From positions 1,302,001 through 1,366,000 of the forward strand of contig NZ_OZ257250.1 of assembly GCF_965279545.1 (NCBI RefSeq): a stretch of 64,000 nt of DNA, written 5' to 3'. Origin of the DNA: Methylibium sp965279545 (GTDB lineage: Bacteria > Pseudomonadota > Gammaproteobacteria > Burkholderiales > Burkholderiaceae_C). Shown piece after piece: positions 1 through 9,283 of this stretch. Every line of letters starts with the position of its first letter. Within the stretch, counting starts at the first letter, position 1. The translations under genes were made by a program, and so were the position numbers. The notes under the pieces are model-generated. The model did no database searches. It worked only from the letters and a program-made list of their open reading frames with translations, and was not told where the DNA came from.

Positions 1-522
1 CAGCAGGAACGGCAGCAGCGCGGTGCCCTCGGCCTTGGCGACCTTGCCGAACAGCGCGGCGAAGTCATCGTTGTACTGGCGGCCGTAGTTCGGCGGCACC
101 TGCATGCCGATCAGCAGCACCCTGGCACCGGCCGCCTTCGCGGTGTGCGCCATCTCGGCGAGGTTGCGCTCGGTCATGGCGAGCGGCAGGCCGCGCAGCG
201 CGTCGTTGCCGCCCAGCTCGACGATCACGACGGACGGCCTGTGCTGTCCCAGCAGGGCCGGCAGCCGCGAGCGACCGCCCGCGGTGGTGTCGCCGCTGAC
301 GCTGGCGTTGACGACCGTGGCCGCGAGCCTTTCCTGAGCGAGCTTCTTCTCCAGCAGCGCCACCCAGCCGCTGCCGCGCTGCAAGCCGTATTCGGCCGAC
401 AGGCTGTCGCCGACCACCAGCACCACCGGCCTGGCGGTCTGTGCCCGCACCGCCCCGGCCACAAGCCCCGCGGACAGCAACGCCGCAAGCCCCTTGATAC
501 AGTCCCTGCGACTCACCGTCAT
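1..522 (-). CDS. tesA: GDSL-type esterase / lysophospholipase (TesA-like), C-terminus outside window
   Basis: Serine esterase of the SGNH/GDSL family, expected to hydrolyse acyl-CoA, lysophospholipid or aryl-ester substrates in the periplasm. The 174 visible residues begin with a twin-arginine-like signal (SRRDCIK at 4-10, then a hydrophobic stretch ending AVRAQ). GDSL with the nucleophile serine lies at residues 38-41 and the block III motif GGND at 104-107. The C-terminal DxxH triad part lies beyond base 1. The ATG at 522 is the only start that includes the signal. It diverges from the ybbA-like gene with only 14 bp between the start codons, the same neighbour pair as tesA/ybbA in E. coli. 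Substrate range cannot be read from the sequence. Confidence 0.9.
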   Translation of the reverse strand, partial: MTVSRRDCIKGLAALLSAGLVAGAVRAQTARPVVLVVGDSLSAEYGLQRGSGWVALLEKKLAQERLAATVVNASVSGDTTAGGRSRLPALLGQHRPSVVIVELGGNDALRGLPLAMTERNLAEMAHTAKAAGARVLLIGMQVPPNYGRQYNDDFAALFGKVAKAEGTALLPFLL

Positions 523-536
523 CCGAACCCTCCTCA

Positions 537-1211
537 ATGACCGAAGCGATCATCGCCGTCGAGCACGTCACGAAGCGTGTGCAGGACTCCAGTGGCGAGC
601 TGACCATCCTCCACGATATCGACTTCTCGCTCGCGGCGCAGGAATCGGTGGCCATCGTCGGAGCGTCGGGCTCGGGCAAGAGCACCTTGCTGGCGATCAT
701 CGCCGGGCTCGACACGCCGACCGAGGGCACCGTCAGGCTGGCCGGCACCGACCTCTTTCGACTCGACGAGGACGCCCGCGCTGCGGTGCGCGCGGCGCAC
801 GTGGGCTTCGTTTTCCAGAGTTTCCAGTTGATGGGCAACCTCACCGCGCTGGAGAACGTGATGCTGCCGCTGGAGCTGCAGGGCCGCAGCGACGCCCGGG
901 CCGCCGCGACCGAGATGCTGGCGCGCGTGGGCCTGGCCGAGCGCTTGGGCCACTACCCGAAGCTGCTGTCGGGCGGCGAACAGCAGCGCGTGGCGCTGGC
1001 GCGGGCCTTCGTCGTCAAGCCCGCCGTGCTGCTGGCCGACGAGCCGACCGGCAGCCTGGACTTCGCGACCGGTGAGAAGGTGATGGGGCTGATGTTCGAA
1101 CTCAACCGCGAGCTGGGCACGACGCTGGTGCTGGTGACGCACGACCAGGGCATCGCGGCGCGCTGCGACCGGCAGGTGAGGATCGAGGCGGGGCAGCTGA
1201 GCCACTCGTGA
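537..1211 (+). CDS. ybbA: ABC transporter ATP-binding protein, YbbA/LolD type
   Basis: ATPase subunit of a MacB/LolD-like ABC exporter, 224 residues. Walker A GASGSGKST is at residues 42-50, a Q-loop follows (VFQSFQL), then the signature LSGGEQQRVALARA, Walker B VLLADEPTG and the switch histidine in LVTHD. YbbA family proteins normally pair with a large FtsX-like permease (YbbP) encoded immediately downstream. Here the next gene is rlmB and no permease is seen, so the partner must be encoded elsewhere or the ATPase works alone. It diverges from tesA. Family assignment is firm; the transported substrate is unknown. Confidence 0.92.
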   Translation: MTEAIIAVEHVTKRVQDSSGELTILHDIDFSLAAQESVAIVGASGSGKSTLLAIIAGLDTPTEGTVRLAGTDLFRLDEDARAAVRAAHVGFVFQSFQLMGNLTALENVMLPLELQGRSDARAAATEMLARVGLAERLGHYPKLLSGGEQQRVALARAFVVKPAVLLADEPTGSLDFATGEKVMGLMFELNRELGTTLVLVTHDQGIAARCDRQVRIEAGQLSHS

Positions 1212-1304
1212 GCGCGGTCGCGGTCGCGGTCGCCGTGGCGAAGCAAGGCACCCGCGGGCACAGCTGCGTCGTGTCTGGGCAAGCCTCCCCCCGATAATCC
1301 CCCG

Positions 1305-2045
1305 ATGTCCGCCCCCCGCATCCTGTTCGGCTTCCACGCCGTCACCGTCCGCCTCAAAACGGCCCCCGGCTCGATCGTCGAGCTCTACATCGATGGCACG
1401 CGTCGCGACGCGCGCATGCGCCAGTTCGTCGAGCGCGCCAAGGAGGCCGGCGTGCGCCTGATCGAGAGCGACGAGCTGCGCCTGCAGGCGTTGGCCGGCA
1501 ACCACCGCCACCAGGGTGTGGTCGCCAAGGTCACGGCGGCGCCGGCGACGAAATCGCTCGACGACCTGCTCGACACCGTCGACGGCCCGCCGCTGCTGCT
1601 GGTGCTCGACGGGGTGACCGATCCGCACAACCTCGGCGCCTGCTTGCGCGTGGCCGACGGCGCCGGCGCCCACGCGGTGATCGCGCCCAAGGACCATGCC
1701 GTCGGCATCAACGCGACGGTGGCCAAGGTGGCCAGTGGCGCCGCCGAGACGGTGCCTTACTTCATGGTCACGAACCTGGCGCGCACCCTGGGCGAGCTGA
1801 AGGAACGCAACATCTGGGTCGTCGGTGCCGCCGACGATGCGCCGCGCACCCTCTACGCCGCCGATCTGAAGCAGCCGCTGGCGCTGGTGCTCGGCGCCGA
1901 AGGGCAGGGCATGCGCCAACTGACACGCAAGACCTGCGACGAACTGGTGAGCCTGCCGATGGCCGGGGCGGTGGAGAGCCTCAACGTCTCGGTGGCGAGC
2001 GGCATCTGCCTGTACGAGGCGGTGCGGCAGCGCGGCACGGCCTGA
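1305..2045 (+). CDS. rlmB: 23S rRNA (guanosine-2'-O-)-methyltransferase RlmB
   Basis: SpoU/TrmH-type SPOUT methyltransferase that 2'-O-methylates G2251 in the peptidyl-transferase loop of 23S rRNA. The 246-residue protein has the N-terminal substrate-binding domain (ILFGFHAVTVRL at residues 5-16) and the knotted C-terminal catalytic domain with LVLDGVTDPHNLGACLR, LVLGAEGQGM and the SAM/active-site segment VESLNVSVASGICLYE. The length is typical. It is followed after 34 bp by upp on the same strand; they may be co-transcribed although the functions are unrelated. Confidence 0.96.
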   Translation: MSAPRILFGFHAVTVRLKTAPGSIVELYIDGTRRDARMRQFVERAKEAGVRLIESDELRLQALAGNHRHQGVVAKVTAAPATKSLDDLLDTVDGPPLLLVLDGVTDPHNLGACLRVADGAGAHAVIAPKDHAVGINATVAKVASGAAETVPYFMVTNLARTLGELKERNIWVVGAADDAPRTLYAADLKQPLALVLGAEGQGMRQLTRKTCDELVSLPMAGAVESLNVSVASGICLYEAVRQRGTA

Positions 2046-2079
2046 CGCAGCGCTGCTGCCTCTGCATGGACTGTCCGGC

Positions 2080-2709
2080 ATGCCCGTCATCGAAGTCACC
2101 CACCCACTGGTCCGGCACAAGGTCGGCCTGTTGCGGGTCGCCGACATCTCGACCAAGAAGTTCCGCGAGATCACCGCCGAGATCGCCCGTCTGCTGGCCT
2201 ACGAGGCGACCGCGGACTTCCCGCTGGAGCAGGTGAGCGTCGAGTGCTGGAGCGGGCCGACCGCGGTCGACCGGATCAAGGGCAAGAAGGTCACGATCGT
2301 GCCGATCTTGCGTGCCGGGCTGGGCATGCTCGACGGCGTGCTCGACATGGTCCCGAATGCCAAGATCAGCGTCGTCGGCCTCTCGCGCAACCACGACACG
2401 CTGCAGCCGGAGCACTATTTCGAGAACCTGGTCGGCTCGCTGGAAGAACGCACCGCGCTGATCGTCGATCCGATGCTCGCCACCGCCGGCTCGATGATCG
2501 CGACCGTCGACCTGCTGCGGCGCAAGGGCTGCCGCGACATCCGCGCGCTGGTGCTGGTGGCGGCGCCCGAGGGCATCAAGGCGCTGACCGCCGCCCATCC
2601 CGAGGTGCGCTGCTGGACAGCAGCCATCGACAGCCACCTCAACGAGGTCGGCTACATCATTCCCGGCCTCGGCGACGCCGGCGACAAGATCTTCGGCACC
2701 AAGGGCTGA
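2080..2709 (+). CDS. upp: uracil phosphoribosyltransferase
   Basis: Pyrimidine salvage enzyme that makes UMP from uracil and PRPP in the cytoplasm. At 209 residues it has the family's usual length. Recognisable blocks are VTIVPILRAGLGMLDG, the PRPP loop DPMLATAGSMIATVDLL (most homologues have GG where this has AG) and the uracil-binding C-terminus GYIIPGLGDAGDKIFGTK. A GC-rich palindrome about 15-30 bp after the stop could help to end transcription towards the convergent MFS gene, but it lacks a T-tract. Confidence 0.97.
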   Translation: MPVIEVTHPLVRHKVGLLRVADISTKKFREITAEIARLLAYEATADFPLEQVSVECWSGPTAVDRIKGKKVTIVPILRAGLGMLDGVLDMVPNAKISVVGLSRNHDTLQPEHYFENLVGSLEERTALIVDPMLATAGSMIATVDLLRRKGCRDIRALVLVAAPEGIKALTAAHPEVRCWTAAIDSHLNEVGYIIPGLGDAGDKIFGTKG

Positions 2710-2754
2710 GACCGCACGGGGGTGGCTGCGGCATGCCGCGGCCGGGGGCACAGC

Positions 2755-4005
2755 TCACGCGTGGCCATCGCGCCGGAGCCGACGCGCAGCCCAGCGGCTG
2801 AGCGCCAGCGCGGCGAGCACCCAGGCCAGGCCCACCCAGTGCAGTCCGCCGTAGAGCCCGGGTCCGGTGGCGCCTGCATCGGCCTGTGCCGCAACCATCG
2901 CGCCGCCGCCGGCCGCGCCGACCGCCTGACCGAGGTAGATCGCGGAGGTGTTGAGCGCCATCAGGGCCGGTGCCAGCGCGGGTGCGGCGTGACCCAGTCG
3001 CGCCTGTTGCGCCGAGTTCGCCGAGAACATGCCCAGCGCCCAGGGCAGCAGCACGCAGGCCATCGACAGGTAGCCGGTTCCCAGCGGCCAGGCCAGCATC
3101 GACAAGGCCACGGCCCCCAGCAGCAGGGCCACGGCGCGCGCCGCGCCGATGCGGTCGACATGGCGCGACAGCAGCAGGTTGCCGATGAGCCCGAAGGCGC
3201 CGAACCAGGCGAACAGCAGGCTGATCTGCGTGGCGCCGGCGCCCAGCACCTGCTTGTAGTAGGGCGCGAAGTAGGTGAACACGGTGAACTGTCCGGCGCC
3301 CGACAGCGCCGTGACCGCCACGATGGCCATCAGCACCGGATGCGTCAGCACCTCGCGCCAGGCCCGCAGGTTCATCGCCGGCGGGCGCACACCGTCCGGC
3401 ATCACCGCCCACACCCATGCGGCCGCGCCCGCGGCCAGCACGGCGACGAGGCCGAAAGCCCAGCGCCAGCCGAGCGTCTCGCCGATGAAGCTGTGCAGCG
3501 GCATGCCGAACACCGAGGCCACCGACCAGCCGAGGAAGATGAAGGTGATGGCCCGGCCGCGCTGTGCCGCCGGCGCGAGCCAGCCGATCGCAGCCGCGGC
3601 CTGCGGCGTGAACACGGCAGCGCCGAGCATGGACAGCGCTCGAACCGGCAGCAGCGCGGCATAGCTCGGCATCAGGGCCGACGCGGCATGGCCCAGTGCG
3701 TACCAGACCAGGGTGAAGGCGAGCAGCCGTCGCCGGTCCAGGCGGCCGGCGGCGGCGGCCAACAGCGGCGCGCCGAGGCACATCATCACGGCGGCAACGG
3801 CGATGAGCTGGCCGCCCAGCGCCACGCTGACCTGCAGCGAGCGTGTCAGGTCGTTCAGCGAACCGGCCACGACCATCACGCCGCAGCCGATCACGAAATT
3901 GCCGAACAGCAGCGCCCAGCGGGCGCCGCGCACACTCTCGGCCGGTGCGGGGGGTTCGCTGCTCAGTCCCGCGCTTGCCGTGTCGGTGCCGGGCGCGTCA
4001 TCCAC
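2755..4005 (-). CDS. MFS transporter (major facilitator, AraJ/YdhP-like)
   Basis: Polytopic inner-membrane transporter of 416 residues, probably with 12 membrane segments. Long hydrophobic blocks start at WALLFGNFVIGCGVMVVAG near residue 31, and the loop between segments 2 and 3 reads GRLDRRRLL (classical motif A GxLaDrxGrr, partly changed). The start is a GTG at 4005 that overlaps the end of the dehydrogenase gene by 8 bp, so the two genes are probably translationally coupled. The sequence resembles drug or metabolite exporters; the substrate is not inferable. Confidence 0.88.
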   Translation of the reverse strand: MDDAPGTDTASAGLSSEPPAPAESVRGARWALLFGNFVIGCGVMVVAGSLNDLTRSLQVSVALGGQLIAVAAVMMCLGAPLLAAAAGRLDRRRLLAFTLVWYALGHAASALMPSYAALLPVRALSMLGAAVFTPQAAAAIGWLAPAAQRGRAITFIFLGWSVASVFGMPLHSFIGETLGWRWAFGLVAVLAAGAAAWVWAVMPDGVRPPAMNLRAWREVLTHPVLMAIVAVTALSGAGQFTVFTYFAPYYKQVLGAGATQISLLFAWFGAFGLIGNLLLSRHVDRIGAARAVALLLGAVALSMLAWPLGTGYLSMACVLLPWALGMFSANSAQQARLGHAAPALAPALMALNTSAIYLGQAVGAAGGGAMVAAQADAGATGPGLYGGLHWVGLAWVLAALALSRWAARRLRRDGHA

Positions 4006-5008
4006 GCAAGACCCGCAAGGCCTCGGGATTCACGATATGGGTCGGCTTGCCCTGGATGAAGTTGGTGACGTTGTCGAACGCGGCGCTGAAGTACTGCTCG
4101 TAGCTCTCCTGCTCCACATAGCCGATGTGCGGCGTGCAGATCGCGTTCTCGAGCCGCAGCAGCGGCGTGCCCTGCATGATGGGCTCGCTGTCGAACACGT
4201 CGACGGCGGCCATGCCCGGGCGACCGCGGTTCAGCGCGGAGACCAGCGCGTTCTCTTCCAGCAGTTCGGCGCGCGCGGTGTTGACGAACAGCGCCGTCGG
4301 CTTCATGCGCTGCAGGTCGTCGAAGCTAACGATCCCGCGGGTGGCATTGTCCAGCCGCAGGTGCAGCGACAGCACGTCGCAGGACCCGAAGAAGGCTTCG
4401 CGCGAGGGCGCCGCCTCGAAGCCGTCGGCCTGCGCCTTGTAGCGCGAGGTCTCGCTGCCCCAGACCACCACCTTCATGCCGAAGGCACGGCCGTAGCCAG
4501 CCACCAGCTGGCCGATGCGGCCGTAGCCCCACAGGCCGAGCGTCTTGCCGCCGAGCACCATGCCGAGCCCGAAGTTGGGCGGCATCGACTGCGACTTGAG
4601 CCCGGCCTGCTGCCAGGCCCCGTGCTTGAGGTTGCTCACGTACTGCGGCAGGCGGCGCATCGCCGCCAGGATCAGCGCCCAGGTCAGCTCGGCCGGAGCC
4701 ACTGGCGAGCCCGCCCCCTCGGCTACGGCGATGCCCAACCGGGTGCAGGCCTCGATGTCGATGTGCGGGCCGACGCGGCCGGTCTGCGAGATCAGCTTCA
4801 GGCGCGGCAGCTTCTCGAGCAGCGCTCGCGTGAACTGGGTGCGCTCGCGGATCAGCACCAGCACGTCGGCATCGCGCAGCCGCACGGAGAGCTGGCCGTT
4901 GCCCTTGACGGTGTTGGTGAAGACCTTGGCGCTGTAGCCTTCGAGCTTCGCGGCGCAGGGAAGCTTGCGGACCGCGTCCTGATAGTCGTCCAGGATGATG
5001 ATGTTCAT
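3998..5008 (-). CDS. D-2-hydroxyacid dehydrogenase family protein
   Basis: NAD(P)-dependent D-isomer-specific 2-hydroxyacid dehydrogenase of 336 residues. The N-terminus MNIIILDDYQDAV is typical of the SerA/GhrB-like group. The nucleotide-binding motif is TLGLWGYGRIGQLVAGYG, the catalytic arginine lies in FVNTARAELL and the catalytic histidine in CTPHIGYVEQ. The true substrate (phosphoglycerate, glyoxylate or another 2-keto acid) cannot be decided. It heads a two-gene unit with the MFS gene, which overlaps it by 8 bp; this suggests that the exporter and the oxidoreductase act on related compounds. Confidence 0.92.
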   Translation of the reverse strand: MNIIILDDYQDAVRKLPCAAKLEGYSAKVFTNTVKGNGQLSVRLRDADVLVLIRERTQFTRALLEKLPRLKLISQTGRVGPHIDIEACTRLGIAVAEGAGSPVAPAELTWALILAAMRRLPQYVSNLKHGAWQQAGLKSQSMPPNFGLGMVLGGKTLGLWGYGRIGQLVAGYGRAFGMKVVVWGSETSRYKAQADGFEAAPSREAFFGSCDVLSLHLRLDNATRGIVSFDDLQRMKPTALFVNTARAELLEENALVSALNRGRPGMAAVDVFDSEPIMQGTPLLRLENAICTPHIGYVEQESYEQYFSAAFDNVTNFIQGKPTHIVNPEALRVLRG

Positions 5009-5114
5009 GGGCAGGAGATCGGCCGCCTTGTTGTCGCCTCGTGCGGTCGATTGTGCACGCCATGCGCGCCGCCGGGGTTACCGGTAGCATCCCGCTCCTC
5101 ACGAGGAGAACGCC

Positions 5115-5624
5115 ATGGCGATCACGATGTACACGGCCAGTGTGCCGATCTATCTGACGATGCTCGGCAACCTGTCGAAGTGGCTGGACAAGGCCGTGGT
5201 GCTCGCCCAGGCCAGGAAATTCGATCCCGACACGCTGCTGACGTCGCGTCTCGCGCCCGACATGCTGTCGCTCGGCAAGCAGATCCAGATCGCCTGCGAC
5301 AGTGCCAAGTTCGGTGTGGCACGGCTGGCCGGCGGCGAGGCACCGAAGTTCGACGACACGGAAACCAGGATTGCCGAGCTGCAGGCACGCATTGCCGCGA
5401 CCATCGCCTACATCCGGAGTGTGCCGCCCGGACAGGTCGACGGTACCGAGGACAAGCCGATCAGCGTGCCGGTGCGCGGCCGCGAGCCCCTGCAGTTCAC
5501 CGGCGAGCAGTACCTGAAGCACTTCGCGCTGCCGAATTTCTTCTTCCATGTCACCACCGCCTATGCACTGTTGCGCCACAACGGTGTGGAGCTGGGCAAG
5601 GCCGACTACCTGCGTGGCGGCTGA
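5115..5624 (+). CDS. DUF1993 family protein
   Basis: Conserved 169-residue cytoplasmic protein with the DUF1993 signature: MYTASVPIYLTMLGNLSKWL at the N-terminus and the C-terminal segment YLKHFALPNFFFHVTTAYALLRHNGV. The family is predicted to be a four-helix DinB-like fold with no known activity. A good Shine-Dalgarno sequence (ACGAGGAGAA) lies just before the ATG. It stands alone between the divergent dehydrogenase and the acylase gene, 57 bp upstream of the latter. Confidence 0.9.
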   Translation: MAITMYTASVPIYLTMLGNLSKWLDKAVVLAQARKFDPDTLLTSRLAPDMLSLGKQIQIACDSAKFGVARLAGGEAPKFDDTETRIAELQARIAATIAYIRSVPPGQVDGTEDKPISVPVRGREPLQFTGEQYLKHFALPNFFFHVTTAYALLRHNGVELGKADYLRGG

Positions 5625-5681
5625 GCGGCTGCTCGTGCGAACCCCGATGCGGGGCAGGGGGGCAGTCGCTAGCCTGTCCTC

Positions 5682-8123
5682 ATGAAGTGGCTGCTCCGGG
5701 GCCTGATGGTCCTGCTGGCGATGGCGTTGGCCGCGGTGGTGTCCTTGCTCGCGTACCGGCAGCTGGCGCTGCCACGCACCGAGGGGCGGCTGCAGGTCGA
5801 GGGGCTGCGGGCCGGGCTGCAGATCGAGCGCGATGCGCACGACGTTCCGACGATCCGCGCCGCGTCGATCGACGATGCCTGGTTCGGCCTCGGCTTCGTG
5901 CATGCGCAGGACCGGCTGTGGCAGCTCGAGACGCACAAGCGCATCGGCGCAGGGCGCTTGGCCGAGGCCTTCGGTCCGCGCGCAGTGGACAGCGACCTGT
6001 TCCTGCGTGCCCTGGGGGTGCGGCGCACCGCGCAGTCGCAGTGGGAACTGGCCAGCCCGGCCGTGCGCGCGATGCTCACGGCCTACGCGGCCGGCATCAA
6101 CGCCTACCTGCATGGGCACCTGCGTGCCCGGCCGCCCGAGTTCGTGCTGCTGGGCCTGCAGCCCGACGACTGGAGCCCGGTCGACAGCCTCGCGTGGGCG
6201 ACCATGATGGCCTGGGACCTGGGCGGCAACTGGAGCACCGAGCTGCTGCGCATGCGCCTGGCGCTGTCGATGCCGGTCGCGCGCATCCAGCAGCTCCTGC
6301 CGCCCTATCCCGGCGAGAGGCCGCTCGCGACGGCCGACTACGCTGCCCTCTACCGCCAGCTCGAGGTCGGCGACGGCCAGCCTGTCCAGGTTGCCGACGC
6401 GACGGATGCGGTGGCAGCGCTGCCGTGGCAGATCGAATCGGGCGTCGAGGGCGTCGGCTCGAACAGCTGGGTCGTGGCCGGGATGCGCAGCGTGACCGGC
6501 AGCCCGCTGCTGGCCAACGATCCGCACCTGAAGTTCAGCGCGCCGGCGCTGTGGTACGTTGCGCGGCTCGAGGCGCCGGGCCTCAAGGTGGCCGGCGCCA
6601 CGATACCGGGCCTTCCGGTGGTCGTGCTGGGCCAGAACGAACGCGTGGCCTGGGGCTTCACGAACACGGCGCCCGACGTGCAGGACCTCTACCTCGAGCG
6701 CATCGACACCAACGACCCGGAGCGCTACGAGACACCGGACGGCTGGGCTCATTTCGAGATCTTCCCGGAGACGATCCGCGTCAAGGGCGCGGACGACGTG
6801 CACTTCACCGCGCGGCAGACACGACACGGACCCGTGCTGTCGGACGCGGCAGCGGCGACCCGGGGCCTGACGGGGGCTGGTCCCGTGCCGCGCTATGCGA
6901 TCGCGCTGCGCTGGACCGCGCTCGACCTCGACGCCTCGGACACCCTGGCGGCAGGGATGGCCTTCGACCTTGCCGGTTCGGTCGACGAATTCATCGCCGC
7001 GTCGACGCAGTACGTGGCGCCGATGCAGAACATGGTGGTGGCCGACGCCCAGCAGATCGCCTTCGTTTCGGCCGGCCGCGTGCCGCTGCGGCGGCCGGAC
7101 AACGATCTCAAGGGCCTGGTGCCGGCGCCCGGCTGGGATGCCCGGTACGACTGGGCCGGCACGCTGTCACCGACGGCCACGCCGCGCGAACGCGACCCGG
7201 CGCGCGGCTGGATCGCCACCGCGAACCAGCGCATCCACGGGCCGCAGTATCCGCACTTCATCACCAGCGAATGGGCGCCGCCCTACCGGCAGCAACGCAT
7301 CGAGCGCCTGCTGGCGGGCCGGCCGTTGCACAGCATCGAGAGCCTCTCGTCGATCCAGGCAGACCTGCTTTCGACCGCCACGCAGCGCCTGCTGCCTTTC
7401 CTGCGGCGGGCTCAATCCGAACACCCGCTGGCGCCTGCCGCGCAGCGCGAGCTGGAAGGTTTCGAAGGCACGATGGCCGCCGAACGGGCGGCGCCGCTGA
7501 TCTTCACGGCCTGGGTGCGGCAGCTGACGCGGGGGGTGTTCGCCGACGACCTGGGCGCCAGGCTGTTCGACGATCAGCTGGGCAAGCGCAGTTTCCGCGA
7601 GGCCCTCGAAGGCGTGCTGGACCGCAACGACACGAGCTGGTGCGACGACCTCGGCACGCCGGCGGTCGAGACCTGCGCTCAGCAGGTCGACACGGCGTTC
7701 ACCCGCGCGCTGACCGAACTGCAGGCTGCCCAGGGCGATGACGTCGGCCAGTGGCGTTGGGGGCGGGCCCACATGGCCCGCCTCGAGCACCGGCCCTTCA
7801 GCAGCGTGCCGCTGCTCGCGCGCTGGTTCGAGCTCAGAACGCCGGTCGGCGGCGATGCCTACACCGTCAACGCCGCGCGTGTCGGCCTGCGGCCCGACGC
7901 CCTCACCGGTGAGCTCTACCTGGGTGAGCACGGCGCCGGGCTGCGCGCCCTCTACGACCTCGGCGCGCGCAACCGGTCCCGCTTCATGCTGTCGAGCGGG
8001 CAGAGCGGCATCGTGTTCAGCACCGACTACCGCAACTTCGTCGATCGCTGGGCGAAGGTGGAGTACCTGCCGCTGTGGGGCGATGGCCGGCCCGGCCGCC
8101 TGCTCGTGCTGGTGCCGCGCTAG
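5682..8123 (+). CDS. penicillin acylase family protein (Ntn hydrolase)
   Basis: Self-processing N-terminal nucleophile amidase of 813 residues; family members hydrolyse penicillins, acyl-homoserine lactones or other N-acyl amides. A short N-terminal membrane/signal segment (residues 6-26) is followed by the alpha chain (DAHDVPTIRA near 51, FGLGFVHAQDRLWQ near 68). After a spacer, the autocatalytic junction is G-S260-N-S-W, which would make Ser260 the beta-chain nucleophile. Later NxxR-like blocks (TANQRIHGPQYP) fit the family. The stop codon TAG at 8121-8123 is the insertion point of the following IS630 element and would also read TAG without it, so the protein is full length. Its substrate is unknown. 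Confidence 0.9.
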   Translation: MKWLLRGLMVLLAMALAAVVSLLAYRQLALPRTEGRLQVEGLRAGLQIERDAHDVPTIRAASIDDAWFGLGFVHAQDRLWQLETHKRIGAGRLAEAFGPRAVDSDLFLRALGVRRTAQSQWELASPAVRAMLTAYAAGINAYLHGHLRARPPEFVLLGLQPDDWSPVDSLAWATMMAWDLGGNWSTELLRMRLALSMPVARIQQLLPPYPGERPLATADYAALYRQLEVGDGQPVQVADATDAVAALPWQIESGVEGVGSNSWVVAGMRSVTGSPLLANDPHLKFSAPALWYVARLEAPGLKVAGATIPGLPVVVLGQNERVAWGFTNTAPDVQDLYLERIDTNDPERYETPDGWAHFEIFPETIRVKGADDVHFTARQTRHGPVLSDAAAATRGLTGAGPVPRYAIALRWTALDLDASDTLAAGMAFDLAGSVDEFIAASTQYVAPMQNMVVADAQQIAFVSAGRVPLRRPDNDLKGLVPAPGWDARYDWAGTLSPTATPRERDPARGWIATANQRIHGPQYPHFITSEWAPPYRQQRIERLLAGRPLHSIESLSSIQADLLSTATQRLLPFLRRAQSEHPLAPAAQRELEGFEGTMAAERAAPLIFTAWVRQLTRGVFADDLGARLFDDQLGKRSFREALEGVLDRNDTSWCDDLGTPAVETCAQQVDTAFTRALTELQAAQGDDVGQWRWGRAHMARLEHRPFSSVPLLARWFELRTPVGGDAYTVNAARVGLRPDALTGELYLGEHGAGLRALYDLGARNRSRFMLSSGQSGIVFSTDYRNFVDRWAKVEYLPLWGDGRPGRLLVLVPR

Positions 8124-9283
8124 TGTTCTGTCCCAATAGTTTGTAGGCACGCCCCGTGCATGGTTTGAGGCATTCTGCGAAGGGATGCTGCCATGCCGAA
8201 CGTTGCTGTGAAGGACAAGCTCGTACTGACGGAGGAAGAGCGCGCCGAACTCGTCTCGATTGCGCGTTCGCGGTCGCTGCCGGCAGCGCTGGCGCTGCGA
8301 GCGCGCATCGTTTTGGCATGTGAAGGTGGTGCCGCGGCGCTGCGTGTGTCGAGTGATCTGGGCATCAACCGCAGCACCGTCACGAAGTGGCGCGATCGGT
8401 ATGCGGCGCATCGGCTGTCGGGCCTGTACGATGAACTTCGCCCGGGTCGCCCGCGCACGGTTGATGATGAACGCGTCGCCGAATTGATCTCGACTACGCT
8501 GCACACCAAGCCCGCCGACGGCGACACGCACTGGAGCACGCGCGGCTTGGCCAGTGCCACGGGCATCAGCAAGAGCTCGGTTCAACGCTACTTGCAAGCG
8601 TTCAATCTCAAGCCCCATCGTGTCGAGTCGTTCAAGTTGTCGACAGACCCGTTCTTCATCGAAAAGCTGCGCGATGTGGTCGGGCTGTACCTGAATCCGC
8701 CCGATAACGCCCTGGTGCTGTGCGTCGACGAGAAGAGCCAATGCCAAGCGCTGGAGCGCACGCAGCCGATGCTGCCGCTCGGCTTCGGGTATGTCGAAGG
8801 CGTCACGCACGACTACGTTCGCCATGGCACGACGACGCTGTTCGCGGCGTTGGACGTGATGAGCGGACAGGTGCTGGCTCAATGCCGGCCGCGGCATCGA
8901 CATCAAGAGTTCCTGGCATTCCTGCGCGCTATCGACAAGGCCGCGCCCACCGAACTCGATGTCCATTGCATCGCCGACAACTACGCCAGCCACAAGCATC
9001 CGAAGGTGCGCGCCTGGCTCGCCGAGCGCCCGCGCTGGCACATGCACTTCGTGCCGACCTACTCGAGTTGGCTCAACCAAGTCGAACACTTCTTCTCGAT
9101 CATCACGACCCGCGCGATCCGCCGCGGCTCGTTCACCAGCGTCAAGGACTTGGTCGACAAGATCGATCGCTTCGTCCAGAACTACAACCAGTCCTGCAAA
9201 CCGTTCACATGGACAGCGACTGCCGAATCCATCCTAGACAAGCTCGCCCGCCTGTGCGGGCGAATTAACGGGACAGGACACTA
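8121..9283 (+). mobile_element. IS630-family insertion sequence, complete, with TA target duplication
   Basis: Element of about 1.16 kb (8123-9281) bounded by imperfect terminal inverted repeats: GTGTTCTGTCCC on the left and GTGTCCTGTCCC on the reversed right end, with similarity continuing to about 21 bp. It is flanked by TA dinucleotides at 8121-8122 and 9282-9283, the target duplication expected of IS630/Tc1-mariner elements. It encodes a single intact DDE transposase. Both ends and the gene look undamaged, so the element is probably recent and potentially active. It separates the acylase gene from the DUF72 gene. Confidence 0.93.

Noticed and set aside
1213..1233. Short tandem repeat (CGGTCG, three copies) after ybbA
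   Set aside because: Too short and too close to the background composition to suggest function.
2724..2745. GC-rich palindrome between upp and the MFS gene
   Set aside because: Self-complementary (GCTGCGGCATGCCGCGGC) but without a T-tract on either strand; not listed as a terminator.
4326..6827. Long minus-strand open frame (833 codons) across the dehydrogenase, DUF1993 and acylase genes
   Set aside because: Out of frame or antisense to well-supported genes, with low-complexity His/Arg/Gln-rich translation.
3713..7741. Very long plus-strand open frame (1342 codons)
   Set aside because: It runs antisense to the MFS and dehydrogenase genes and out of frame through DUF1993 and the acylase; its translation is Arg/Ala/Gln-rich with no domain, an artefact of high GC content.
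5682..8123. Acylase truncated by the IS630 insertion
   Set aside because: The reconstructed pre-insertion sequence has a TAG stop at the same codon and the length is normal for the family.
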